Source: Bacteroidota bacterium
GTDB taxonomy: Bacteria; Bacteroidota; Bacteroidia; Chitinophagales; Chitinophagaceae
Assembly (NCBI GenBank): GCA_018268085.1
Contig: JAFDXE010000008.1
Span: 62,001-126,000, forward strand
Direction of reading: 5' to 3'
DNA: 64,000 bases
Part shown: positions 35,091-43,150 of the stretch, one piece after another
Layout of the letters: each line of letters begins with the position of its first letter
How positions within the stretch are numbered: position 1 is the stretch's first letter
Notes under the pieces: generated by a model
Database searches by the model: none
Seen by the model: the letters and a program-made list of their open reading frames with translations, nothing else
Told to the model about the DNA's origin: nothing
Made by a program: the position numbers and the translations under genes

Positions 35091-36443
35091 ATGTCAAAAA
35101 ATATTACCATTATCGGCGCCGGGTTGGTTGGTTCATTACTCGGTATTTATTTGTCGAAGAAAGGAAATAAGGTTACCATTTATGAACGCAGACCTGACAT
35201 GCGTAAAGCATCTATCAGTGCTGGCAGGTCCATCAACCTGGCATTGAGCGATCGCGGTATAAAAGCATTGGAGGAAGTAGGCATTATGGATGAGATCAGG
35301 AAGATCGCCATTCCCATGCACGGACGACAAATGCACCTGGCTGATGGAAGCAAACCTTTTCAGCCATACGGAAAAGAAGGACAGTTTATCAACTCTGTGT
35401 CGAGAGGAGAACTGAATTGCAAATTGATGGACCTTGCTGAACAACACGATGTAACTATATTTTTCAATCACCGCTGCGATTCGATCGACTGGAATAACAA
35501 TCATATCCAGTTTACAAAAACAACCGACAATTCACAATCTATTGTTGCATCAGACATAATTTTCGGTAGTGATGGTGCCTATTCGGCTGCAAGACTCGCC
35601 CACCAGTTACAGCACGACAGGTTTCAATACCAGCAATACTATATAGACTTTGGTTACAAAGAACTATTGATTCCACCGGGCAAAGACGGCAGTTTCCTGT
35701 TAGATAAAAACGCATTGCATATCTGGCCAAGAGGAAACTATATGATGATCGCATTGCCGAATATGGATGGAAGTTTCACCTGCACTCTTTTCTTCCCCTT
35801 TGAAGGGAACCCATCCTTTCAAACACTGGATACAAAAGAAAAAGTACAGTCATTTTTTGAATCAACTTTTGGTGACGTATGCTCGCTGATGCCAACGCTG
35901 CAGGAAGACTTTTTTAACAATCCCACTTCTTCTCTCGTAACGGTAAAATGTTTCCCATGGGTAAGGACAGATAAATTTGCATTGATTGGTGATGCTGCTC
36001 ATGCCATCGTTCCTTTTTTCGGACAGGGCATGAATTGCGGATTTGAAGACTGTTCTGTTTTGAATGCACTGATAGAAAAATATAACGACGACTGGACTAC
36101 CATCCTCCATGAATTTCAGCTATCCCGTAAGCCGGATTCCGATGCCATTGCAGACCTGGCCATCAACAACTTTATAGAAATGCGGGATAAAGTTGCTGAT
36201 CCTAAATTTTTACTCCAGAAAAAAATTGAAGCAAACGTAAGTAAAAAATATCCGGGCAGATGGATACCTGCCTATTCACAGGTAACATTTAGTCCGCACA
36301 TACGATATAGTGAAGCATTAAAAAACGGCAGCAGGCAGGAAAAAATCATGCAGGAAATAATGAGTATGCCGGGTATTGAAAATAAGTGGGATAAAGAAGA
36401 GGTGGAACAAATGATCATAAAAAAAATGGACGAACAATTATAG
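35091..36443 (+). CDS. kmo: Kynurenine 3-monooxygenase
   Basis: 450 residues from the ATG; an upstream in-frame TTG (35073) is less likely because the FAD-binding strand begins immediately after this ATG (NITIIGAGLVGSLLG). The second FAD motif is LIGDAAHAIVPFFGQGMNCGFED and the substrate region has AGRSINLALSDRG. The C-terminus (YPGRWIPAYSQVTFSPHIRYSEA) is typical of bacterial KMO, which is a peripheral protein. It hydroxylates kynurenine with NADPH and O2. Last gene of the plus arm of the locus. Confidence 0.95.
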   Translation: MSKNITIIGAGLVGSLLGIYLSKKGNKVTIYERRPDMRKASISAGRSINLALSDRGIKALEEVGIMDEIRKIAIPMHGRQMHLADGSKPFQPYGKEGQFINSVSRGELNCKLMDLAEQHDVTIFFNHRCDSIDWNNNHIQFTKTTDNSQSIVASDIIFGSDGAYSAARLAHQLQHDRFQYQQYYIDFGYKELLIPPGKDGSFLLDKNALHIWPRGNYMMIALPNMDGSFTCTLFFPFEGNPSFQTLDTKEKVQSFFESTFGDVCSLMPTLQEDFFNNPTSSLVTVKCFPWVRTDKFALIGDAAHAIVPFFGQGMNCGFEDCSVLNALIEKYNDDWTTILHEFQLSRKPDSDAIADLAINNFIEMRDKVADPKFLLQKKIEANVSKKYPGRWIPAYSQVTFSPHIRYSEALKNGSRQEKIMQEIMSMPGIENKWDKEEVEQMIIKKMDEQL

Positions 36444-36450
36444 AAAAAAA

Positions 36451-36479
36451 AATCCTGGTTCCTGTTTTATAAAACCAGG
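36451..36479. terminator. Hairpin between kmo and pyrF
   Basis: CCTGGTT (36454-36460) pairs with AACCAGG (36473-36479). The A-rich flank lies before it on the plus strand, so the T-run falls on the minus strand although both neighbouring genes are on plus. It may be a weak or bidirectional terminator. Confidence 0.4.
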
Positions 36480-36496
36480 CTGTTAAAAAACTGACT

Positions 36497-37297
36497 ATGC
36501 ACCGGAATGTACTGGTTGAAGAGATACAAAAAAAGCGTTCATACCTTACCGTTGGCCTTGATACCGACCCCGACAAATTACCCTTGCATATAAAAGAATT
36601 ACCCAATGCTGTTTTTGAATTCAATAAGCAGATAATTGATGCAACCAGAGACCTTTGTATTGCCTATAAAATTAATACAGCTTTTTATGAAGCACAAGGC
36701 ACTAAGGGCTGGCAGGCAATGGAAGAAACGTTACACTACATTCCCTCTACCCATTTCAAAATTGCGGACGCAAAACGGGCTGATATTGGCAATACCTCAT
36801 CGTACTATGCAAAGGCCTTTTTCGAAACGCTGCCATTCGACGCCATTACCGTTGCACCTTATATGGGTGAAGACAGCATCCGCCCTTTTTTAGAGTATGA
36901 AAATAAATGGGCTATTGTACTCGGGCTCACCAGCAATAAAGGAGCGTCAGATTTTGAATTGCAGCCGTCGGGTAACGAATTGCTGTACCAGAAGGTATTG
37001 CGAACGGTAAGTTCCTGGGGCAATAAAAATAACCTGATGTTTGTTGTAGGCGCTACCAAAGCATCCGAATTATCGCAGGTAAGGGAAATTATTCCCGATC
37101 ATTTTCTATTGGTTCCTGGTGTTGGTTTCCAGGGTGGCAGTCTTTCTGAAGTTTCAAAATACGGAATGAATAAGGATTGTGGATTGCTCGTTAATGCCTC
37201 CCGTGCCATTATATACGCAGGCAATAAAGAAAATTTTGCAAGCGAAGCCCGTGAAATTGCCCTTCAATACCAGGCAGAAATGAGTTCATTGATGTAA
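36497..37297 (+). CDS. pyrF: Orotidine 5'-phosphate decarboxylase
   Basis: 266 residues, matching the longer class of bacterial OMP decarboxylases. The catalytic Asp-Lys-Asp array is in DAKRADIGNTS (Asp91, Lys93, Asp96); TVGLDTDPDKLP is the first strand and LVPGVGFQGG the phosphate-binding loop. It performs the last step of UMP synthesis in the cytoplasm. It follows kmo by 53 bases with a hairpin between, so it may be partly co-transcribed but has no link to tryptophan breakdown. Confidence 0.94.
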   Translation: MHRNVLVEEIQKKRSYLTVGLDTDPDKLPLHIKELPNAVFEFNKQIIDATRDLCIAYKINTAFYEAQGTKGWQAMEETLHYIPSTHFKIADAKRADIGNTSSYYAKAFFETLPFDAITVAPYMGEDSIRPFLEYENKWAIVLGLTSNKGASDFELQPSGNELLYQKVLRTVSSWGNKNNLMFVVGATKASELSQVREIIPDHFLLVPGVGFQGGSLSEVSKYGMNKDCGLLVNASRAIIYAGNKENFASEAREIALQYQAEMSSLM

Positions 37298-37373
37298 TAC
37301 ATTTCCCCTGTGTTAAAAACAGCCGGTAACTTAAATTTATGCTTTGTTCTTAATTTCATTTCCTAAACTCCTG

Positions 37374-37934
37374 ATGAATATGATGAAATTTTTCCTGTCG
37401 GTTGCTATACTTTTTTCCTTTTCATTTTCCTATTCCCAGGAAATTATTCCTACAGCAGAATCACTGTTGAATACAGCTTATGAAACGGCAGCAAAAGAAC
37501 ATAAAAATGTATTTGTTATTTTCCAGGCAAGCTGGTGTGGCTGGTGTAAAAAAATGGACGTAGCAATGAACGATGCAAGCTGCAGGAAAATATTCCAGGG
37601 GAGCTACGTGATCGTACACCTCACTACAGATGAATCTAAAGATAAAAAGGAACTGGAAAATGCCGGCGCTGCTACCTTAAAAAGTGAATGGATGGGAAAA
37701 AACGCGTTGCCACCATTTTGGGTTATTCTCGACAAAGACGGTAATGTACTCACAGATAGTTATGTTCGAAAAAAAGATAACCCGGACAATACCGCCGCAC
37801 AAAACATTGGATGTCCTTCTACCGATGAAGAAATAACGGCCTTCCTGTCTAAATTAAGGAAAACATCTACGATCACAGATGCTAAGCTTGAAACAATAGG
37901 TAAGCGATTTAAAAAGAATAAACAAACATTATAA
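37374..37934 (+). CDS. Exported thioredoxin-like protein
   Basis: 186 residues from the first ATG (the open frame starts with a TTG ten codons earlier). A signal peptide (MMKFFLSVAILFSFSFSYSQ) is followed by a thioredoxin fold with the redox motif QASWCGWCKKMD and the cis-Pro region NALPPFWVILDKDG. The CGWC pair and Lys-Lys-Met context resemble the thiol:disulfide proteins of the DUF255/thioredoxin-7 group. It would act in the periplasm as a disulfide reductase or isomerase. Its last 6 bases overlap the convergent SGNH hydrolase gene. Confidence 0.83.
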   Translation: MNMMKFFLSVAILFSFSFSYSQEIIPTAESLLNTAYETAAKEHKNVFVIFQASWCGWCKKMDVAMNDASCRKIFQGSYVIVHLTTDESKDKKELENAGAATLKSEWMGKNALPPFWVILDKDGNVLTDSYVRKKDNPDNTAAQNIGCPSTDEEITAFLSKLRKTSTITDAKLETIGKRFKKNKQTL

Positions 37935-38537
37935 AGTGGCGGCAACAGCCTTTGCCAACTTTTCTGCCCACTTCGCATATTCCTTACCGGAAGGATGAAG
38001 TCTGTCTCCTGCCAGGTATTCGTCATTTGCGCCATCGATACGTTGCGATTGTGTAATATCTAAGTAAGTACAATTATATGATTCCGTAATTTTTCTGCAG
38101 GCGTTATTATATGCATCTATTGCTGCAGCTATTGCCGTAACATCCCTGCCGGAAGCGAATGGTGTAACACCCCAATCAGGAATACTCACAACAAAAACCC
38201 TGCTGCTGTCATTGCCGGCAAAATGAATGGCAGTTTTTAATAAGGCTTCAAATTCAGTTTGGTAACGCTCAACAGTTCTTCCCCGATACTGGTTGTTCAC
38301 ACCTATAAGCAAACTCACAACATTGTATTGCGGAAGCAAAGAAGAGGCAGTTATTCCTTCAGACAATTCATCGGTAGTCCAGCCGGTTTTTGCAACAATT
38401 TCCGGCGCAGCAAAACGAATATCCGGAAATTGCCTGCGCAATATTTGAATCAACTGGTAAGGAAAACTTTCAAAAACGGGCACTTGTTCACCAATGGTAT
38501 AACTATCACCCAAAGCCAGGTATGTAAGAAGTTGCAT
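37929..38537 (-). CDS. SGNH/GDSL-type hydrolase
   Basis: 202 residues. Block I LALGDSYTIG (nucleophile Ser12), block III GVNNQYRGR and block V DRLHPSGKEYAKW (catalytic Asp/His) are all present. No signal peptide is visible, so it is probably cytoplasmic. The family includes lipases, esterases and acyl-hydrolases. The substrate is not indicated. Its start codon touches the stop of the upstream membrane protein gene (TGATG), suggesting coupling. Confidence 0.85.
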   Translation of the reverse strand: MQLLTYLALGDSYTIGEQVPVFESFPYQLIQILRRQFPDIRFAAPEIVAKTGWTTDELSEGITASSLLPQYNVVSLLIGVNNQYRGRTVERYQTEFEALLKTAIHFAGNDSSRVFVVSIPDWGVTPFASGRDVTAIAAAIDAYNNACRKITESYNCTYLDITQSQRIDGANDEYLAGDRLHPSGKEYAKWAEKLAKAVAATL

Positions 38538-38995
38538 CAGCTTATTTTTTTAATCATATTCCTGCAAACAAGCAATGGTATCAGGCCTATGATTCCAAAA
38601 CTGCAGTCAATGAAAATATGAAAGAAAGGAATATACCGGGCAGGACCGGCAATAAATGCCATTGGTATTACTGCAATGCATGAAATGATTCCCCAGTTGA
38701 TCACCCACACATTCCTAACGGGATGGCGTAGGGGCCCAATGAAAGCCAATGCTATAATAAAATGAGCAAAAGCCAGCCAGTCGTAACCATAAGCCAGCAT
38801 CGGGTAATTTTTATTTGTTGTTGAAATTGCATCGTAGCAGGTGCGTAGCCAGTCTTCTGCAAAACCGGGAACCATAGAAGGATGATCGAGTAACCACTTT
38901 AATTCTGATTCTATGGGAATTGCAGTTATTCCTGCCAGCACCGAACAGATCATAAACACGATGATCAGTGCTCGTATTTGATTGATTATGGTCAT
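38537..38995 (-). CDS. Small membrane protein of unknown function
   Basis: 152 residues with about four hydrophobic segments (RALIIVFMICSVLAGI, WLAFAHFIIALAFIG, WGIISCIAVIPMAFIAG, CSFGIIGLIPLLVC). I do not recognise the family. It shares one base with the stop of the YciI-like gene upstream and one base with the SGNH hydrolase downstream, so all three are likely translated from one mRNA. The loop after the first segment is rich in Trp, Asp and Tyr. Confidence 0.7.
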   Translation of the reverse strand: MTIINQIRALIIVFMICSVLAGITAIPIESELKWLLDHPSMVPGFAEDWLRTCYDAISTTNKNYPMLAYGYDWLAFAHFIIALAFIGPLRHPVRNVWVINWGIISCIAVIPMAFIAGPARYIPFFHIFIDCSFGIIGLIPLLVCRNMIKKIS

Positions 38996-39432
38996 TAGTT
39001 AGAAGGTTTGTCGGGTTTTCCGTGCTTAAAACTTCCAATTGGCTCTGCATACCAGGGCACAATATCCACATCAAATATACCTGCTGCCACTGCAGGATCT
39101 GTTGCAACAAGTTTCTCTACTTCCTCTTTGGTTTTACAATCAAATATAAACAGACCCCGCCACTTAAAATCATTTTTACCAAACGGGCCGGCAACTTTCA
39201 ATACGCCTTCATTGTACAGCTTTACGATGTTGTTCATGTGACCTTCAAATAGCTTAGCCCGCTCTGCAGAATCTGCAACATCTTTCTTTCCCGTTTTCAA
39301 TACCACCAGCCAGAACTGTTCTATCCTGCCCGCCGGATCATCACCAGCTTTTTGTTTGTTTTGTGCATACACCGGTTGCAAAAAAAATGCAAGCAATAAA
39401 ATGAAGAATGCCGATGTAAAAAATGATTTCAT
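38995..39432 (-). CDS. Exported YciI-like domain protein
   Basis: 145 residues from the ATG at the signal peptide (KSFFTSAFFILLLAFFLQPVYAQ). The open frame extends 18 codons upstream, but that region contains the terminator of the neighbouring gene. The mature part resembles YciI/DGPF-like ferredoxin-fold proteins: EQFWLVVLKTGKK, HMNNIVKLYNEGVLKVAGPF, FIFDCKTKEEVEKLVATDPAV and DVDIVPWYAE. YciI proteins are usually cytoplasmic, so the signal peptide is noteworthy. Function is unknown. Confidence 0.75.
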   Translation of the reverse strand: MKSFFTSAFFILLLAFFLQPVYAQNKQKAGDDPAGRIEQFWLVVLKTGKKDVADSAERAKLFEGHMNNIVKLYNEGVLKVAGPFGKNDFKWRGLFIFDCKTKEEVEKLVATDPAVAAGIFDVDIVPWYAEPIGSFKHGKPDKPSN

Positions 39433-39450
39433 TTTTTCTTTAAAAATACA

Positions 39451-39476
39451 AAAGGCCCGTAACATTACGGACCTTT
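39451..39476 (-). terminator. Intrinsic terminator after the DUF4097-like gene
   Basis: AAAGGCCCGTAA (39451-39462) pairs with TTACGGACCTTT (39465-39476) with one G-T pair, then a T-rich tail on the minus strand. It closes the sigma/anti-sigma/DUF4097 operon. Confidence 0.78.
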
Positions 39477-39488
39477 CTTTACTCATGG

Positions 39489-40505
39489 CTATAAACTTAC
39501 CGTTTTCGATTTTCGCTTTTCTTTGTGCTTATCATCATCATCATCTCCGGAACCCTGCCCGAGAATAACCGTACCGAAACTACTCTTTACTTTTACAGGT
39601 ACATTTCCAGCGCCCGATTTGCCGGAGTATTCCTTGTCGAACTTTGGCCCCCGCTCCTGGTCATCTTCATCTGAATTGAACTTCACCTGCGTACGGTTTT
39701 TAAAAGATCCGTAACTGGTAGAAATTGTATAGGATGCCGAGAGATCATCAGCCGGCATCAATTGCACAGAAGAATAATTTGCCTCTACCTCAAGTTTTGA
39801 AAGATTGTTTTCCAGCTTCACCTGCACCTTATTTGAAAATTCAAGGTCCAGTTTAATGTTACCCGACAAACCGCCGAACGTTGCATTGGAATACTTAATG
39901 TTTATATCACCCCCCGTAATGTTACCGAATGTTGCCTTTCCAAATTCAACATTCAGTTCTTTTACATTCAACAGGTTCCCTGTTATGAGTTTTCCAAACT
40001 TACTATCAATGTCTACCGCACCTTTAAAATCAGGTATAATGGTTGCTCCGAATTCATTCTTAATTTTCAACGGATTCCCGGCGGGCATAGCAACAGTATA
40101 ATTGATACGCATGGTACTCTTGTTACTACCGTTCCCATTCATGTCCTTTAGATTGGTAACGAATGAAATCTCGCCGGCTTTTCTTGAATCATCTACTGTA
40201 ATCCTATCCATCAGCTTTTGCGCATACGCCTCCGTGTTAGCAGACACTTCAATGTTTACATCCACTTTAATTTCATTTTTATCCCAGGTGCTGATGTTTA
40301 CTTCACCAAAGGAATTCTGAATATTCAGCTTATCCGAAACTGATACACTGAAACTTTTGTTCACCGATTTCTTTTTTACATACCCGTATTTTTTTTCTTT
40401 GCTTTCTTTTTCGGTATCATCATCATTTTTTTGTGCAAACAATGAAGCTGATACAAACACAATACCTGTTAACAGCAAACAACCGGTTTTAAATATTTTT
40501 TTCAT
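39489..40505 (-). CDS. Exported DUF4097-like beta-helical protein
   Basis: 338 residues. Signal peptide to about residue 25 (FVSASLFAQ). The rest is a run of short beta strands resembling the DUF4097/adhesin-head type of repeat: LNIQNSFGEVNISTWDKNEIKVDVNIEV, IKNEFGATIIPDF, IDSKFGKLITGN, VEFGKATFGNI and SSFGTVILGQG. The C-terminus is a charged tail (GDDDDDKHKEKRKSK). Genes of this kind often follow ECF sigma/anti-sigma pairs, and its start overlaps the anti-sigma gene by 17 bases. It may be the envelope sensor or effector of that pair. Function is inferred from context only. Confidence 0.75.
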   Translation of the reverse strand: MKKIFKTGCLLLTGIVFVSASLFAQKNDDDTEKESKEKKYGYVKKKSVNKSFSVSVSDKLNIQNSFGEVNISTWDKNEIKVDVNIEVSANTEAYAQKLMDRITVDDSRKAGEISFVTNLKDMNGNGSNKSTMRINYTVAMPAGNPLKIKNEFGATIIPDFKGAVDIDSKFGKLITGNLLNVKELNVEFGKATFGNITGGDINIKYSNATFGGLSGNIKLDLEFSNKVQVKLENNLSKLEVEANYSSVQLMPADDLSASYTISTSYGSFKNRTQVKFNSDEDDQERGPKFDKEYSGKSGAGNVPVKVKSSFGTVILGQGSGDDDDDKHKEKRKSKTVSL

Positions 40506-41049
40506 GGCTATACTCTTTTGATTGTTTAATTTGTTTGAGAATATTTAATTGCTGATTCAAAACACTGAGCTGCAGTTGCAGGTTCTGAATCATGGCTTCT
40601 ACCAGCATCTCTTTATTAGGTGTAACCCTGAGTTGCGTTTTCAAAGCTTTATAAGCACTATCCAATTGGGTAATATCATTTGTAAATTTGTTGTACAATT
40701 CCGGTTGTTCACGGGCAACATTTTTCAATTCTTCCTGTTTCAATACAATCATCCTGGTAAACTCATTTACTTCAGGTATAAGCATATTATCCGCATCCAG
40801 TTTTCCTGCAATCGCAGCCGGCGTAACATCGGTTTTTACAGAAGAAAAATAATAAACAATTACGATGGAGATAATCAGCATTGCCGCGGCAGCCACGCTC
40901 CATTTTGCAAATGGAATGGTACGTACACTTCCGGTATTGTTTAATGTAGGTACAACTGTTTTTTCAATTTGATTCCAAACATCCCCGGAAGGCCTTGCAT
41001 CATCAAATGCATTCCTGTTATCCCTGATAAATTCTTCGAGCATGCTCAT
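40489..41049 (-). CDS. Membrane-bound anti-sigma factor-like protein
   Basis: 186 residues. The N-terminal cytoplasmic part (residues 1-45, DNRNAFDDARPSGDVWNQIEK) resembles the helical anti-sigma start in Bacteroidota. One transmembrane helix spans about residues 50-69 (WSVAAAAMLIISIVIVYYF). A coiled-coil-like periplasmic part follows (ELKNVAREQPELYNKF, LQLQLSVLNQQLNILKQI). It overlaps the sigma gene by ATGA. No Cys/His zinc motif is visible. It should hold the sigma factor at the membrane until a signal arrives. Confidence 0.75.
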   Translation of the reverse strand: MSMLEEFIRDNRNAFDDARPSGDVWNQIEKTVVPTLNNTGSVRTIPFAKWSVAAAAMLIISIVIVYYFSSVKTDVTPAAIAGKLDADNMLIPEVNEFTRMIVLKQEELKNVAREQPELYNKFTNDITQLDSAYKALKTQLRVTPNKEMLVEAMIQNLQLQLSVLNQQLNILKQIKQSKEYSHEKNI

Positions 41050-41603
41050 GATTTACATTTTAATAGTTGAACTAATTTTTGTTTCGCCCGTATATATTGC
41101 GAGCGGGTGGTGGATGTTGCCACCTGTAAAATTTCCGCTATTTCCTCATGATCATATCCTTCAAATAAATACAGGTTCAAAACGGTTCGGTATCCATCGG
41201 GCAAAAGCATCATCGCTTTTTTTACCTTTTCAATGCTCAATTCAATTGCCTGTTCATCCGCTTCAACGATATCCTGCTGAGCATGTTCCGATAGCCGGTC
41301 GATATCTACCCAATCCACTTTTCTTTTTCTCAACTGGTTTATCGAACGATTCACACATATTGTTTTCAGCCATCCGCCAAAACTGGTACGGTATTCAAAT
41401 TGATGAAGGTTGCGGAATGCCTCCGTAAAACTTTCCTGCAACACATCTTCTGCCTCCTCAACATTATTCAGTATGCGCAAACAGGTGTTATACATTGCAA
41501 CAGCATATTTCTCATACAGGATCCTGTATGCCGAATGGTCGCCGCTTTTGCAACGTTCCACCCATTCATAACGGTATAATTTTGTGGCTGTTTCCAAATA
41601 CAT
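41046..41603 (-). CDS. ECF-type RNA polymerase sigma factor
   Basis: 185 residues with sigma-70 regions 2 and 4 and no region 3. Region 2 has ILNNVEEAEDVLQESFTEAFRNLHQFEY and FGGWLKTICVNRSINQLRKRK. Region 4 has LPDGYRTVLNLYLFEGYDHEEIAEILQVATSTTRSQYIRAKQKL, the DNA-binding helix-turn-helix. It is the first gene of an operon with its probable anti-sigma factor and a DUF4097-like exported protein. Target promoters are not known. Confidence 0.92.
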   Translation of the reverse strand: MYLETATKLYRYEWVERCKSGDHSAYRILYEKYAVAMYNTCLRILNNVEEAEDVLQESFTEAFRNLHQFEYRTSFGGWLKTICVNRSINQLRKRKVDWVDIDRLSEHAQQDIVEADEQAIELSIEKVKKAMMLLPDGYRTVLNLYLFEGYDHEEIAEILQVATSTTRSQYIRAKQKLVQLLKCKS

Positions 41604-41800
41604 GGTTTATTAAAGTGACAAAAGAATGTTTCCAATGTTGCATCAGCGCCCGAAAAACAAAAAATCTGCATTCAGATGAAGCGAGTTATATTTGCGAAAA
41701 ATTGAGCAAAAGCTCCGTTTTGCCGGGTAATCTTCAGAGCGATTTTATTAGCGTTCGTTGGTAACAGGCTCTAAAAATCAACAATAAATTTTTATTCGAT

Positions 41801-42985
41801 ATGGCTGCCAAAACAGACAATTTTCAATCTCCGGATTATTTTAAACTCGACGAACTTTTAACGGAAGAACACAAATTGATCCGTGAAAGCGTACGTAACT
41901 ATGTAAAAAAAGAAATCTCACCGATTATTGAGGAATACGCACAGAAAGCAGAATTTCCACAACACATCGTAAAACAATTGGGCGACCTGGGTTGCTTCGG
42001 TCCTACGGTGCCGGAACAATACGGTGGTGGCGGACTGGATTATATTTCTTATGGACTGATGATGCAGGAACTGGAGCGAGGCGACAGCGGTGTTCGTTCA
42101 ACTGCATCGGTTCAGGGAAGCCTGGTGATGTTCCCGATCTATCAATATGGCAACGAAGAACAACGCAATAAATATCTTCCTAAACTGGCGAGCGGCGAAT
42201 GGCTGGGCTGTTTCGGATTAACAGAACCCAATCATGGAAGTGACCCTGCAGGTATGCTTACAAACATTAAAGACGCCGGAGATCACGTGATATTGAATGG
42301 CGCAAAAATGTGGATCAGCAATGCACCTTTTTCCCAGGTTGCTGTGGTATGGGCAAAAGATGAAGCCGGTGATATCCGTGGCGTAATTGTAGAAAGAGGA
42401 ATGGAAGGTTTTACCACACCCACCACTCATGGAAAATGGAGCTTAAGGGCAAGCGCAACCGGTGAGCTGGTTTTCGATAATGTAAAAGTTCCGAAAGAAA
42501 ATATATTACCAAATGTAAAAGGATTGAAAGGCCCGTTGGGTTGCCTTACAAAAGCCCGTTACGGAATTGCCTGGGGTGCAATAGGCGCAGCAATGGATTG
42601 CTACCACACCGCACTCGAGTACAGCAAAGAAAGAATTCAATTTGGTAAACCCATCGGAAGCTTCCAGTTGCAACAAAAAAAACTGGCAGAAATGGTTACG
42701 GAAATTACAAAAGCACAATTGCTCAACTGGCGTTTGGGTGTATTAATGAATGAAGGAAAAGTAACTCCACAACAGGTAAGTATGGCAAAAAGAAACGCCT
42801 GCGAAGTGGCAACGAATATTTGCAGAGACGCCCGGCAAATGCTTGGTGGCATGGGCATCACCGGCGAATACCCGGTAATGCGCCACATGATGAACCTCGA
42901 AAGTGTAATAACTTACGAAGGCACACACGACATTCACCTGCTGATCACCGGTATGGATGTAACAGGAATCAACGCTTTTAAATAA
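41801..42985 (+). CDS. gcdH: Acyl-CoA dehydrogenase, glutaryl-CoA dehydrogenase type
   Basis: 394 residues. FAD-dependent acyl-CoA dehydrogenase with catalytic base Glu373 (TYEGTHDIHLL) and the Arg99-Ser100 pair (GDSGVRSTASVQGSLVM), characteristic of glutaryl-CoA dehydrogenase, where the Arg binds the substrate's terminal carboxylate. FGLTEPNHGSDP and MWISNAPFSQVAVVWAK are family motifs. It would oxidise and decarboxylate glutaryl-CoA to crotonyl-CoA in lysine or tryptophan catabolism. Only a -7-like TATATTTG (41687-41694) is visible upstream. The 3-hydroxybutyryl-CoA dehydrogenase gene follows 165 bases later. Confidence 0.88.
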   Translation: MAAKTDNFQSPDYFKLDELLTEEHKLIRESVRNYVKKEISPIIEEYAQKAEFPQHIVKQLGDLGCFGPTVPEQYGGGGLDYISYGLMMQELERGDSGVRSTASVQGSLVMFPIYQYGNEEQRNKYLPKLASGEWLGCFGLTEPNHGSDPAGMLTNIKDAGDHVILNGAKMWISNAPFSQVAVVWAKDEAGDIRGVIVERGMEGFTTPTTHGKWSLRASATGELVFDNVKVPKENILPNVKGLKGPLGCLTKARYGIAWGAIGAAMDCYHTALEYSKERIQFGKPIGSFQLQQKKLAEMVTEITKAQLLNWRLGVLMNEGKVTPQQVSMAKRNACEVATNICRDARQMLGGMGITGEYPVMRHMMNLESVITYEGTHDIHLLITGMDVTGINAFK

Positions 42986-43150
42986 GGCATTTGTTGAATA
43001 GATACATGTGCACCAGCAGTGAACCACCTCGCAACATCGTTGTGTCACTCACTTGTACCACATACCCCTATTCAGCCAGCAACCAATTCATGTAATTCGT
43101 GTGAATGTCATTCGTGTTCTAAAAATTAAGATCGCTCTAAAATACGCTAT

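Noticed and set aside
41604-41800. Promoter for the glutaryl-CoA dehydrogenase gene at TATATTTG (41687-41694)
   Set aside because: The -7 box is good but no TTTG-like sequence lies 19-21 bases upstream, so it is mentioned only in the gene entry.
42986-43150. Gap between the acyl-CoA dehydrogenase and hbd genes considered for an RNA gene or repeat
   Set aside because: No stable hairpin, tRNA-like arms or repeated units could be found by eye.
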